Shown: positions 40,770 through 50,329 of the stretch, piece after piece
Layout of the letters: the number at the start of each line of letters is the position of its first letter
Numbering within the stretch: the stretch's first letter is position 1
Source: Longimicrobium sp.
GTDB taxonomy: Bacteria; Gemmatimonadota; Gemmatimonadetes; Longimicrobiales; Longimicrobiaceae
Direction: 5' to 3'
Assembly (NCBI GenBank): GCA_036389135.1
Contig: DASVQP010000027.1
Coordinates: 1-64,000, forward strand
Length of the DNA: 64,000 nt
Translations under genes and position numbers: made by a program
Notes under the pieces: model-generated
Databases searched by the model: none
Told to the model about the DNA's origin: nothing
What the model saw: the letters and a program-made list of their open reading frames with translations, nothing else

Positions 40770-41942
40770 TCACTCCGCCTCTTCCCGTAGCGCCTGCGAG
40801 AGCGCGGAGCGCACGGCGGCGAGGCCGGGGATGCACCCGGCCAGCCCTCCGATGGCGATCACCAGGCCCATGGCGAGGGCAACGCGCTCGGCTTCCCAGG
40901 CGAAAAAGGTCATCCGGGCGGGGATGCCGGGGAAGGAGAGGAGGATGCGGTCCAGGCGGCGTGCCATCCACAGGCCCAGCGGGAGGCCGGCCAGGCACCC
41001 GACGGCGGCGAGGACGAGTCCCTCGGTGACCACGGCGAGCAGGATGCGGCCGCGCGCCACGCCGATCGCCCGCAGCGTCGCGATCTCGCCGAAGCGCTCG
41101 CGCACGCCGATGGTGACGATGGTGGAGATCAGGAGCGCCGTCACCACCATCGCGATGCTCCCCAGGATGGTGGCGAGCTGGCGGAAGTAGAGGAGGCGCC
41201 GGTCCATCTCGCGCATCAGCTCGCGCGTGGAGAGAGCGGTGACTTCCGGGATCGCGGCGGCGATGCGGCGCGCCAGGTCGTCGCCATCCGCCCCGTCGGC
41301 GACGGCGACGCCGAAGAGCGAGACCTCGCCGGGCCTTCCCGTCGCCCGCTGCACTTCGCCGATGGGCATGGCGAGGGAGCGCTGCTCCGCATAGTCGTAC
41401 AGGAAGTCGCCCACGCCGCTCACGCGCACCGTGCGCGTGTCGCGGCGCCCCAGCGACACGTCCGCGCCCGCGAGCAGCAGCGTGCTCCCCACGCGGATGC
41501 CGTCCAGCCGCGCCATCGGCTCGCTGACCACCACTTCGCCAGGGCCGGGCTCGCGGCCCTCCACGATGCGGTAGAGGAACTGCGCGCCGGGGGTTATCCC
41601 CGTGGTGAAGAGCGGCGCCCCGGCGGAGTCGCCGCGCACCACGCGGAACTGCGCGCCCAGCACCGGCGCGACGGACTTCACCCCCGGGATGCGTGCGATG
41701 CGCGCGCCCACCGCGTCGCCACCGGGGATGCCGGCCTCGCTATCGAAGGGGAGGATTCCCTTCGGCGTTACGCGTAACGCATAGCCGCTCACCCCCAGCA
41801 GCTCGCCGAAGGAGCGGGTGAGGCCGGAGGCGAGCATGGTCATGTCCAGCAGGAGCGCGGCGGACACGGCGATCCCCGCCAGCGCCAGCGCCGTGCGCCC
41901 GCGGCGGCGCCCCAGCGCGCGCAGCGAGGCGGCTACGATCAC
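40770..41942 (-). CDS. FtsX-family ABC permease (AttF/AttG-like)
   Basis: 390 residues from a GTG that overlaps the previous stop (GTGA at 41939-41942). It has the full FtsX plan: N-terminal span (TALALAGIAVSAALLLDMTM), large periplasmic domain, then three spans from about 265 (IAMVVTALLISTIVTIGVRE, then RFGEIATLRAIGVARGRILL, the coupling helix). It would work with the ATPase at 39792 in moving lipids or lipoproteins or in sensing at the envelope. Confidence 0.88.
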   Translation of the reverse strand: MIVAASLRALGRRRGRTALALAGIAVSAALLLDMTMLASGLTRSFGELLGVSGYALRVTPKGILPFDSEAGIPGGDAVGARIARIPGVKSVAPVLGAQFRVVRGDSAGAPLFTTGITPGAQFLYRIVEGREPGPGEVVVSEPMARLDGIRVGSTLLLAGADVSLGRRDTRTVRVSGVGDFLYDYAEQRSLAMPIGEVQRATGRPGEVSLFGVAVADGADGDDLARRIAAAIPEVTALSTRELMREMDRRLLYFRQLATILGSIAMVVTALLISTIVTIGVRERFGEIATLRAIGVARGRILLAVVTEGLVLAAVGCLAGLPLGLWMARRLDRILLSFPGIPARMTFFAWEAERVALAMGLVIAIGGLAGCIPGLAAVRSALSQALREEAE

Positions 41943-42745
41943 CGCTCCCCCAGCTTCTGCGGCGCGACCTGCACCACGCGCCAGGCGGCGAGCGCTCCCG
42001 CCAGGGCGCCCAGCGCCAGCCCCAGCAGCGCCGCCAGGACGACGATGCGAGGCGTTACAAGTGCGAAGCGCAGCGTGGTGTCGTAGACCTGCGCATAGTA
42101 GGCATTGACGATGCGCGCCACGATCATCCCGAGCACCGCCCCTGCCGCGCTCCCCACCACCGCGATCGCGATCGCCTCCAGCACGATGGCGCGGAAGACG
42201 GTGCCGCGGCTCACCCCGATCAGCCGCAGCACTCCCATGTCGCGGCGCCGCTCGTCCACCCGAATCACCATCACGCAGAGGAGGAAGATGGCGCTTGCCA
42301 GGATCGTCACGATGCCGATGGCGTCGTGGAAGCGGGAGACTACGGCAAAGGTGGCGCTGGTGCGCTCGGCCAGCCCCGTGCTGGAGTAGGCGCGCGTGCC
42401 GAGCGCCGTCGTCTCGATCCACCGCGCCGCCGAGTCGCCCCGCGCGCCGGGGGCGAGCACCACGGCGAAGCGGTCCACGCGGTCGTGGTTGGGGAGGAGG
42501 GCTTCCAGGTCGGGCAGGTGGAAGCGGACCTCGAGGTCGTTGCGGGCGATGCGGTTGGGGTCCGCGGCGCGCTCAAAGATGCCGGCGACGACGAAGGGGC
42601 GCGGTGGGTGGCCGCTAGCCAGGGCGCGCACGCGGACGGTGTCGCCCACCTGCAGCGGTACGGTCTCGGCCACGCGTCGCTCGATCAGGAGGCCGGGCAC
42701 GGGATCGGCTGCCAGTGCCGCGGCGAGCGCCAGGCTCAGGAGCAA
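41939..42745 (-). CDS. FtsX-family permease lacking most of its N-terminal part
   Basis: 268 residues. Starting at the ATG at 42745, only a short hydrophobic leader (MLLSLALAAALAADPVPGLL) precedes the second half of the periplasmic domain. Three normal C-terminal spans follow, with the coupling motif VDERRRDMGVLRLIGVSRG. The usual first span and its following 100 residues are missing. A matching N-terminal piece is found fused to the AttH-like protein at 38377, so the permease may be split in two. Alternatively this could be a decayed or shortened subunit. Confidence 0.82.
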   Translation of the reverse strand: MLLSLALAAALAADPVPGLLIERRVAETVPLQVGDTVRVRALASGHPPRPFVVAGIFERAADPNRIARNDLEVRFHLPDLEALLPNHDRVDRFAVVLAPGARGDSAARWIETTALGTRAYSSTGLAERTSATFAVVSRFHDAIGIVTILASAIFLLCVMVIRVDERRRDMGVLRLIGVSRGTVFRAIVLEAIAIAVVGSAAGAVLGMIVARIVNAYYAQVYDTTLRFALVTPRIVVLAALLGLALGALAGALAAWRVVQVAPQKLGER

Positions 42746-42902
42746 AGGGTCCTCTCGGTCATGCGGGGGAAGCTAGCCGGTGAAAAGCAGGTACGTCCAG
42801 CGGGGGGTTGGTGGATGCAGTGGGCGGTGCGGAGGGCGGGGGTCAGGAGGGAGGTGAGGGTGGGCAGGCACCGCAGGTCTGACCCTACCGTCTCGTGATA
42901 AG

Positions 42903-45818
42903 TTATGGGTCGGGCGGCAGGTGGTGGGGGAGGGTAAGGGTGAAGGTGCTGCCGGTGCCGGGGGCGCTGCGGACGGTGAGGTCACCGCCCAGGATGCGCG
43001 CGTACTCGCGTGCCAGGGGGAGGCCCAGGCCGGTGCCGCCCTCGCGGCGCGTCATCGTGGGCTCCACCTGGTAAAAGGGCTCCCAGACGCGCTCCACGTG
43101 CTCGGCGGCGATTCCGGGGCCGGTGTCCTCCACTTCGACCGCCACGCCGCCGTCGTGGGGGCGGACGCGCACGACCACTCCACCATGCTCGGTGAACTTG
43201 AGCGCGTTGCCGACCATGTTCGTGAGGATCTGGCGCACCATCCCCAGATCCGTGCGGATGCGGGGGGTGGCCTCGGATTCGATTTGAAGCGTGAGGTGCT
43301 TGCGCTCGGCGGCGCCGCACAGGGCGTCCACCACCGAGCCGGCGAGGGAGACGAGGTTCACCTCCTCCGGCTCGGGGCGCTTGGCGCCGGCTTCGAGGCG
43401 CGCGACGTCCAGCACCTGCTCGATGAGGCCGAGGAGGTGGCGCTGCGACGCCCGCATCCGCGAGAGGGCGTGCGCCTGGCGCTGGTTGACGGCGCCGTAG
43501 ATCTCGTCCGCCATCAGCGAGGCGTACCCCTCCAGCGCGTTCAGCGGGGTGCGCAGCTCGTGGCTCATCGTCGCCAGGAAGTTGCTCTTGGCGTGGCTGG
43601 CCTCCTGCGCCGCCTCGTACAGCCGCGCGTTGCGCACGGCGATGGCGGCGTGGTTCGCCAGGAGCGAAAGGAGGCGCAGGTGCTCGCCGGTAAAGGCGGG
43701 GGCGCCCGGCGGGTTCACCACGGCGATCACGCCCAGCCCCTCGTCGCCCACGCGGAGCGGCGCCGCGGCGAGCACGCCTACACCGAGCTGTGACAGGTTA
43801 CGCAGCGGCGCGGGCGCGTCGGGATCGCCGGTGTCCAGGATGAGCGGCGCGCCGCCGCGGAGGACCTGCTCGGTGAGCGAGCCCGCCAGCACCCCCTCCA
43901 GCCCCTGGATGGGCACCAGCGGCCCGGTCGCTACGGCCGTCCTCACCCGGTCCTGCGCCTTGCCCGTCACCAGCGTCAGCCCCGCACCCGCGGCGCCCGT
44001 CAGCTCCTCCGCGATCCCGACGATGCGCGCCGTCACCTCGGCGGGGTCGAGGGTGGAGGAGAGCGCCTCGGCGGCGGCGAGAAGGGCGCGGCTCTCGTCG
44101 GCGCGACGCCGCTCGCCTGCCAGGAGGCGGGCGTTGTGCATCGCCATGGCGGCGGAGTCGGCCAGAGCCTCGAGCACCCGGACGTCTTCCGGGGTGAAGG
44201 GCTCGGCGCGGTCCACCACGCCGAGGACGCCGAACGACTCACCGAAGGCGCGCATCGGCGCCAGGATGACGTTGCGCACGCCCAGCCGATGAAAGGTCGC
44301 GAGCGTTCCCGTGCCGCCGGGGATCTCGCCCGGCGAGTTGTAGACCAGGGTGCGCCCCTCGCGCTGCACGATCTCCAGCGACGAGCCGGCGAGCGGGAAG
44401 ACGGCCCCGTTCACCTGCGCCATGATGCCGAGCGCCGGCCCCACGCGCGCCCTGCCGTCCCCGCGCGCCGCGTTCACGTAGGCGCCGCGCGATCCCAACA
44501 GCTCCATGGCGGAGCGGGTCGCGAGATCCAGCACGCGCGCGGGGTCCAGCTCGGACACCAGGAGGCGCCCGATCTCGCGGAGGGCGCGGCTCTCCTCGGC
44601 GCGCAGGGCGGCGTCGGCGGCGGCGGCTTCGGCCTCCACCTGGCGCTCGATCAGCGCCCGCTCCAGCCGCAGCCGCTCGGTGATGTCGTAGAAGGCGACC
44701 ATTGCGCGGTCCACCTCCCCCGCCGCGTCGCGCAGCGGCACGCCTATCCCCAGCACCGTGCGCTCCTTTCCGTCCGGCAGGGGGATGACCATCTCCACCT
44801 CGGGCGTCGCCTCGCCGCGGAGGGCGCGAACCAGGGGGATATCTTCCGGGTCAAAGGGCTCGCCGGCGGGGGTGCGGAGCGGCCAGTGCGCCAGGTAGCT
44901 CCCCGCGTCGTCGTCGCCCAGCTCTTCCGACGTGCGCCCGCCCAGGCTGGCGCCCGCGGGGTTGACGTACGCGATCCTCCCCTCCGGCGCCCACGCTACC
45001 ACCACGCCGACCGGCAGCGTGTCGAGGATGTCGAAGAGGGCCCGCCGCTCCGCCTCGGCCGCACGGCGGGCGCGCACCGGGTTCGTCACCTCCACCGCGA
45101 CGACGAGGAGGTGGCGGCGGCCGTCCGGGACGTCCACCATGCGCACGTTCAGCCGCAGCCACACCGGGCGCGGCCCGGTGGGAGGCACGCGGAGCTCCGC
45201 CACTTCCCACGGCTCGCCGGTCTCCACCACCCGCTTCACCCGCTGCTCCGCCTCCGACCCCGCCCAGCCCGGGACGATCTCGGCCGGCGTGTGCCCCGCC
45301 AGCGAGCCCGGCGCGCGCCAGGGGGCGGTGAGCAGGGTGTGGCAGGCGGCGTTGGCCTCGCGCACCTCCAGCGTCTCCGCATCCAGCAGCGCGACGGCGA
45401 CGGGGAGGTGGGCGACCATCGATGCCAGGCGCGCTTCGCGCGTGGCGGCCGTTTCGGGCGCGGGAGTGGCGCGCGGGGTGGCGTGCCGCACGTGAACGCG
45501 CAGGTCGCCGGAGGGGAGCGGCTCGGCCTCCACCTCCCAGGTGCGCCCGGCCCCGCGCGCGCCCGCCACACGGAAGCAGACGGCGGCGCGGTCCTCCATC
45601 GCCCGCTCCAGCGACTCGGCCTCCGGCGTCCCGCGCCACCCCGGGAGCGCATCCCACAGCGACGACACCCCCTCGCGCTTCCCCAGCAGGTGGAGGATCT
45701 CCAGCAGCGAGGCGTTTACGTAGCGGAAGCGCCAGTCCGGCGCCAGCACGCACACGCCTTCACGCGCGGCGCCGTAGCGCGCTTCGTGGTCGCGGTGGCG
45801 GGCTTCTGGGCTGGGCAT
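42903..45818 (-). CDS. Hybrid sensor histidine kinase with PAS and GAF domains
   Basis: 971 residues, no membrane span. Order: PAS-like (20-110), PAS (130-250), PAS (265-390), a coiled coil (390-425), GAF (420-575), GAF (590-735), then HisKA with the H-box FLATMSHELRTPLNALEGY (His753), and the ATPase with N-box MVGNALKFTEHGG, G1 VEDTGPGI and G2 GGTGLGLPLA. A cytoplasmic sensor whose ligands (redox, light or small molecules) are not visible. It has no receiver domain and no response regulator beside it, so the partner is elsewhere. Confidence 0.92.
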   Translation of the reverse strand: MPSPEARHRDHEARYGAAREGVCVLAPDWRFRYVNASLLEILHLLGKREGVSSLWDALPGWRGTPEAESLERAMEDRAAVCFRVAGARGAGRTWEVEAEPLPSGDLRVHVRHATPRATPAPETAATREARLASMVAHLPVAVALLDAETLEVREANAACHTLLTAPWRAPGSLAGHTPAEIVPGWAGSEAEQRVKRVVETGEPWEVAELRVPPTGPRPVWLRLNVRMVDVPDGRRHLLVVAVEVTNPVRARRAAEAERRALFDILDTLPVGVVVAWAPEGRIAYVNPAGASLGGRTSEELGDDDAGSYLAHWPLRTPAGEPFDPEDIPLVRALRGEATPEVEMVIPLPDGKERTVLGIGVPLRDAAGEVDRAMVAFYDITERLRLERALIERQVEAEAAAADAALRAEESRALREIGRLLVSELDPARVLDLATRSAMELLGSRGAYVNAARGDGRARVGPALGIMAQVNGAVFPLAGSSLEIVQREGRTLVYNSPGEIPGGTGTLATFHRLGVRNVILAPMRAFGESFGVLGVVDRAEPFTPEDVRVLEALADSAAMAMHNARLLAGERRRADESRALLAAAEALSSTLDPAEVTARIVGIAEELTGAAGAGLTLVTGKAQDRVRTAVATGPLVPIQGLEGVLAGSLTEQVLRGGAPLILDTGDPDAPAPLRNLSQLGVGVLAAAPLRVGDEGLGVIAVVNPPGAPAFTGEHLRLLSLLANHAAIAVRNARLYEAAQEASHAKSNFLATMSHELRTPLNALEGYASLMADEIYGAVNQRQAHALSRMRASQRHLLGLIEQVLDVARLEAGAKRPEPEEVNLVSLAGSVVDALCGAAERKHLTLQIESEATPRIRTDLGMVRQILTNMVGNALKFTEHGGVVVRVRPHDGGVAVEVEDTGPGIAAEHVERVWEPFYQVEPTMTRREGGTGLGLPLAREYARILGGDLTVRSAPGTGSTFTLTLPHHLPPDP

Positions 45819-45959
45819 GGCGCGGGGCCAGGGTGTGCGTGACGGAACCGGCGGTGTGGTGGCAAGAAGACGGCCACCCGTGATCTCGCACGGAGGGACG
45901 GACGCACCGAGAAAGAATCGCCTACATGCCTCTGTGGTCCCAGCTTGAGCCGGAACGCG

Positions 45960-48425
45960 TCAGGTCAGTTCTGATAGCGGTCGGATGCCTGGGATGCTCT
46001 CCACCATCGCTCGCTCCTCCGACGCGAGGTCGAGGAGGTGGCGCGGGTCTCCGGTAATGTGGTACTCCGCGCCGGCGTCTAGCAGCCGTACTCCAAGTTC
46101 CAGCTCTGGATACGTCCCGGCGAGCGAGTTCCAGAGGCGGACCCACTCCCGCAACGCGTCAGGTGCGATCACAGTATTTGCGATCACTCCCAACGACTTC
46201 ACAACTGCGGTTGAGAGGATAGGGAGCAGACCGCGTTGCGCGTAGAGCCCCGCGACCGACGCCATCTCGCCGCTCCAATGTGAGCTCGATCGGGCTTCTA
46301 GCCACCGCTTCAGTATTTCTTCACTAGCCCCCAGATCAGTTGTAGTCTCTTCCAACCTTATCGGAATTATGGCAAGAGCGGAGAGCGCCTGTTCCCATTC
46401 TCCGCTGTCGGCTAGGAGCTTAGAGATGCGGAATTGCAGCGGACGGCCTCCCGGTGTCAGCTCCATTGCCCTCTGATATCGTGCGATTGCTTCGCTCCGT
46501 TTATTTGCGAGCTCCAGTGAGTAACCCGCTAATGCCTGGATGACGAAATCGTCGGGCGCGAGTTCAGCCGCTCTTACAGATGCGTCTGCTGCCGCCTCTG
46601 GATTGTGCCGGGCATGTTCAACGCTGCTTAATGTTATCCATGCAAGCGATTCGTTTGGGTCTAGCTCGACCGCACGTAGAAGTTGCAACTCCCCCTGCTC
46701 TAATTTCCCCATATCGAGCAGTAGTTTTCCAAGTAGTGCTCTCGTGTGTGCGGTTTCTTCTAGAGCGATGGCCTCGGTGTAAGCTTCAACACCCTCAATA
46801 GTACGCCCAACAGACGCAAGAGCAGATCCTCGTATCCGAAGGAACCACGGGTCTTTCTCCGCCTCAGGCGTGTCCATCACGAGTTGGAGCACATCGTCAA
46901 ACCGCCTCATTGCCATGTACACGATCCCAATAAGACGGGTTAATACTCGCTGGTTAGTATCTAATTTGCTTACTTCCTGAAGGCACTCTAGACATTGCTC
47001 AAACTGCTGCAAATTGAATAAACTATCTGCTTTGCGCATGTAATCGGTAGGTGCTCCCCGCATGTGAACGAGCAGTTCGGCGAATTCCAACGCCTGCGGA
47101 AAATCTCGTTGATCGCTGGATCTCAAAAATTGTTCTTCCCACGCGCGGATTTGGTTGTCCTGGGAAAACGAGGTCATATCCCATTCATTCAGCGCGCGAA
47201 AGAAATATTCCCGGTCCATTGGGTTCATTGTTTCGGTGGACTGCAGCCGCTTCTCCAGTTCGGCTTTTGTATACCAGTATCGCAGGAAGTCGACGAACAG
47301 GCGGATCGGCTCTCCTCGTTGCTTCTTCACCTCAAGTGAGAGGCGGAGCAGAGGCTCCATAAGCTCGTAGTACGATTCGCGGCCCACGCTGAAGGAGCGG
47401 ACGAAGCCGCGTTCTTTGAGCAACTTGAGCTGGGCGGATGCCGTCTGCTGCGTGATGAAGCAGCGTTGCGCGATCTCCTTTACTGGGACGGCGTGCCGGA
47501 TTTCACACAGAAAGTCGACGACCTTCCGTTGCTGCGGCGAGAGTGACTGCATCCGCGCCTGGTAGTACGGCGTCAGGTGGTCCATCGTGGTCAGGAATGG
47601 ATCCACCAGCTCGTCCAGGGTCTCGCGTGTGAGGAATTCGGAAAAGATGACGTAGATCCGATGGTTGCCCCCCGCGAGGTGGTGCACCGCACGGATTCGT
47701 GCGCGCCCGACCGGGGTGCTGACGAAAGAGGCCAGGTCTTCGCGACCGCTGAGCTCCGCGATCTTCTGGAGGAGCTCGATCGCCTCATCGACCGAGAGCT
47801 CCTTCAGGTGGCGGACTCGAAAGAACCCGTAGAATGGCGAGCTCTGGAGGGAGATCCCGCTGAACAGACCCGGTGCGGTCGCGAGGATGGTCCACGAAGC
47901 GCGGTCCTGCAGATACGCGCGGAATTGCTGCTGCCCTACGTCGTCCAGCCCCTCGAATAACTGATCGAGGTTCTCGGTGAGCAGGAAGACTGTGCGGTCG
48001 CCAACGAACTCGTCCAGCAACGCGACGGCTTCGCGTTCGGCTTGCTCCGGCTTGTGCGCGAAGAGCCCGTCAATCCTCGGGGCCATCCCAACCTGCGGAT
48101 ATTCCTCATCCAGCGCGCGCAGGACTCGGATTACGAAATCTAGGAATGACGCGATCCCCCACTCCTCCTCGCGCAGCCACGCAATCCGAATCTGGTCCGC
48201 CAGCTCGGGTATGGCGCGAACACGGTGGTAGACGAGGGACGCGAGGTGCGTCTTGCCGATGCCGCGTGGGCCGACGATCAGTGTGTGGTGCTTGGCGGTG
48301 CCGAGGACGCTTTCGCGGACGAGGGTAACGAGGCGGCTCGCCAGGCGTTTGCGCTGGACGAAGATCCGCTCGATCACGTCCTCGGGCATCATGCTCGGGG
48401 TGAAGTGCGAAAGGAAGGTGACCAT
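45960..48425 (-). CDS. P-loop ATPase + winged helix + TPR protein (STAND-like)
   Basis: 821 residues from the ATG at 48425, 2 bp after the upstream stop. Walker A GPRGIGKTH at 52-60, Walker B-like VFLLTENLDQLFEG at 146-159, sensor ILATAP near 180, a MarR-like winged helix at 295-355 (CFITQQTASAQLKLLKERGF), and tetratricopeptide-type repeats from about 430 to 720 (ALLGKLLLDMGKLEQGELQL and similar). This is the build of STAND switch proteins: NTPase, HTH and a ligand-sensing repeat tail. There is no catalytic effector domain. Its TPR half is much poorer in GC than the region, suggesting transfer. Confidence 0.82.
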   Translation of the reverse strand: MVTFLSHFTPSMMPEDVIERIFVQRKRLASRLVTLVRESVLGTAKHHTLIVGPRGIGKTHLASLVYHRVRAIPELADQIRIAWLREEEWGIASFLDFVIRVLRALDEEYPQVGMAPRIDGLFAHKPEQAEREAVALLDEFVGDRTVFLLTENLDQLFEGLDDVGQQQFRAYLQDRASWTILATAPGLFSGISLQSSPFYGFFRVRHLKELSVDEAIELLQKIAELSGREDLASFVSTPVGRARIRAVHHLAGGNHRIYVIFSEFLTRETLDELVDPFLTTMDHLTPYYQARMQSLSPQQRKVVDFLCEIRHAVPVKEIAQRCFITQQTASAQLKLLKERGFVRSFSVGRESYYELMEPLLRLSLEVKKQRGEPIRLFVDFLRYWYTKAELEKRLQSTETMNPMDREYFFRALNEWDMTSFSQDNQIRAWEEQFLRSSDQRDFPQALEFAELLVHMRGAPTDYMRKADSLFNLQQFEQCLECLQEVSKLDTNQRVLTRLIGIVYMAMRRFDDVLQLVMDTPEAEKDPWFLRIRGSALASVGRTIEGVEAYTEAIALEETAHTRALLGKLLLDMGKLEQGELQLLRAVELDPNESLAWITLSSVEHARHNPEAAADASVRAAELAPDDFVIQALAGYSLELANKRSEAIARYQRAMELTPGGRPLQFRISKLLADSGEWEQALSALAIIPIRLEETTTDLGASEEILKRWLEARSSSHWSGEMASVAGLYAQRGLLPILSTAVVKSLGVIANTVIAPDALREWVRLWNSLAGTYPELELGVRLLDAGAEYHITGDPRHLLDLASEERAMVESIPGIRPLSELT

Positions 48426-48427
48426 TG

Positions 48428-49594
48428 TCAGAGGCCTCGATGAAGGCGCCACCAGCGGCGGATGATGGGGACGCGGAATGAGTACGTGCCGTCGCGCGGA
48501 TTCTGCACGACGTAGTGGTCGCGCTTCAGGAGGTCGAGCGTGTCGTGAACGTCCTGCTTGGCGATTCCGGTATGCTGTGCGTCCACGGCATTGCGCAGCT
48601 CGGCGAAGGGAACCGCATTTTCAGCGGTCGCGAGGTGATCGAGAATCGCGAACGCGACATCGATGGCTTCACCTTCGTAGTACGTGCGGATACGCTCCAC
48701 GTAGTGGCGCAGGTGCCAGGGGTCCTGCGCGTCGGCGAGGCGTTCCTCGATGATCGCATCCACGGCCGCGGTACTGTGGTCGTCCCGCTCCGTCAGGCTG
48801 TCGACGACGTGGTGGATGTAGAACGGGAGCCGGTCCACTGCCTCCGCGATATGCCCGGCGAGCGCATCGGGGTCCGCGGACGTGAGCTGCTCGCCGTCGA
48901 CCAGGCGCCGCGCGAGCGTCCTTGCGTCGGATTCCGAGAGTGACTGCATGTCGATGGTGAGCATGTCGTTCACCGGATCGTTCGCGTAACCGCCGCGCTT
49001 CAGCGACGACAGCACGTTGTGCAGCCCAATTGACCCGGTGAACACCATCCGAACGGTCGCGTGGTGCTGGCGGAGCGCCCTCAGCGAGTCCAGTACGTCC
49101 ATCGCGAGCTCCTCCCCGAAGCGCGCCTTGAGGTTGTAGAGCATCAGCGGGATCTCGTCCCAGAAAAAGAGGACCTGCTGCTTCTGGAAGCTCGCGAGAT
49201 CCGCGATGGTCGCGTCGAGGAGCGCCTTCCAATCCTGGTCATCGAAGGCGGGGAACTTGATGACGGCTCCCATCTCGAATCCTGCTAGCGCGCCCATCAG
49301 TGCGCGTGCGCGGCTTTTGCCACGATCCCGGGCACTGAGACTGCTGTCGACGTCCTCCACCACCTTCTGCACGAACTCCAGAGGGGTTCGCACTCCCTCG
49401 AGATCGCGGTAGAAGACGAGCGTGCCGGAAGGGCATTCAAGCTTCATCTTCTTCAACACGGTGGTCTTGCCGATCCGGCGCTCGGCCGTGAGCAGAACAC
49501 TCTGACGGTCCAGGACCTTCCAAAGGCGATCGATTAGCGCGCCGCGGCCGATTACCTCCGATGGTGCGATCTGACCTCCTGGGTTCGCTCTCAT
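48428..49594 (-). CDS. P-loop ATPase with C-terminal winged helix (ATPase_2/MNS-type)
   Basis: 388 residues from the ATG at 49594. Walker A AERRIGKTT at 37-45 (the R-x-I-G-K-T form of archaeal-type ATPase_2/STAND), Walker B VLFFWDE at 141-147, sensor MVFTGSIG near 185, lid helices, and a winged helix at 312-378 ending RVPIIRRWWRLHRGL, the usual end of this family. It is followed at once by a second ATPase. It likely forms a complex or switch with it. A palindromic operator stands in front of the gene. Confidence 0.82.
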   Translation of the reverse strand: MRANPGGQIAPSEVIGRGALIDRLWKVLDRQSVLLTAERRIGKTTVLKKMKLECPSGTLVFYRDLEGVRTPLEFVQKVVEDVDSSLSARDRGKSRARALMGALAGFEMGAVIKFPAFDDQDWKALLDATIADLASFQKQQVLFFWDEIPLMLYNLKARFGEELAMDVLDSLRALRQHHATVRMVFTGSIGLHNVLSSLKRGGYANDPVNDMLTIDMQSLSESDARTLARRLVDGEQLTSADPDALAGHIAEAVDRLPFYIHHVVDSLTERDDHSTAAVDAIIEERLADAQDPWHLRHYVERIRTYYEGEAIDVAFAILDHLATAENAVPFAELRNAVDAQHTGIAKQDVHDTLDLLKRDHYVVQNPRDGTYSFRVPIIRRWWRLHRGL

Positions 49595-49613
49595 AACGGG
49601 GATCTCCCATCGT

Positions 49614-49645
49614 ACGTTGAAACCGTTGTACGTTGATTTCAACGT
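49614..49645 (-). promoter_or_regulatory. Operator of the ATPase pair
   Basis: ACGTTGAAATCAACGT (complement of 49630-49645) is a perfect palindrome with 7-bp arms. A third ACGTTGA half-site lies at 49614-49620, 16 bp from the next in the same orientation. On the minus strand TATACG just before the palindrome could be a -10 element. The winged helices of the ATPases are candidate binders. Confidence 0.6.
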
Positions 49646-49711
49646 ATAACTAGCGTCGTTCGCAAGCAAGGGGCTGCGTTGGTCGGAGGACGCCACAACA
49701 TTTGTTTTCAC

Positions 49712-49735
49712 TTCGTTCAGTATTGACTGAACGAA
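49712..49735 (+). promoter_or_regulatory. Operator/promoter of the efflux operon
   Basis: Arms TTCGTTCAGT and ACTGAACGAA around ATTG form a perfect 24-bp operator. A -35-like TTGACT lies inside it, and a -10-like TATAGT follows at 49744 (15-bp spacing). It lies 50 bp before the regulator gene and fits autoregulation of regulator plus efflux genes. Confidence 0.7.
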
Positions 49736-49784
49736 ACGAACGCTATAGTTTGCGGTCCTCGAAATCCCCTGACCCGGTGAGCGA

Positions 49785-50267
49785 ATGGAAGGATCGGTAC
49801 AGCAGTTCGTGGAGCGGATGGGGCTCCTTTGCGAGCGCGAGGGGATGCCCCGCGGGGCCGGGCGCATGTTCGGGCTCCTGCTGATCGGCGACCGGGCGTA
49901 CTCGCTGGACGAGCTCGCGGAGAAGCTGCAGGCGAGCAAGGCGTCCGTCAGCACCAACGCGCGCATGCTGGAGTCGCTGGGGCTCATCGAGCGGGTGTCG
50001 TCGCTGGGGGACCGGCGTGACTTCTACCGCGCGGGCGACGATCCGTGGGAGAGGATGCTCCGCGTGGCGCAGGGGCGCTGGATGGACATGATCCAGCTCT
50101 TCGACGAGGCCCGCGAGAGCCTCCCCGCCGACCGCGCCGTGGGGTGCGAGCGCCTGTGCGGGGCGGCCCGCTTCCACCGGCTCCTGGTGGACCGGGTGGA
50201 AGGACTGATCCAGGAGTGGAAGGAGACCCGCCGCGCCAGCCGCCGCACCGCGGGCGATGCGGCGTGA
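49785..50267 (+). CDS. GbsR/MarR-type transcriptional regulator
   Basis: 160 residues. GbsR-like winged helix: FVERMGLLCEREGMPRGAGR at the start, LDELAEKLQASKASVSTNAR as recognition helix, then the wing IERVSSLGDRRDFYRAGDDP. Members of this group control betaine uptake or efflux. Here it stands first before a TolC/AcrA/AcrB-type operon and right after a symmetrical operator. It most likely represses the pump until an inducer binds. The ligand is unknown. Confidence 0.87.
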   Translation: MEGSVQQFVERMGLLCEREGMPRGAGRMFGLLLIGDRAYSLDELAEKLQASKASVSTNARMLESLGLIERVSSLGDRRDFYRAGDDPWERMLRVAQGRWMDMIQLFDEARESLPADRAVGCERLCGAARFHRLLVDRVEGLIQEWKETRRASRRTAGDAA

Positions 50268-50329
50268 CGCGAAACAGCGCGGCCGGTGGTTCGGCCTCGC
50301 CCCGAAACCTTGAGACGAAACGTTCAGAC

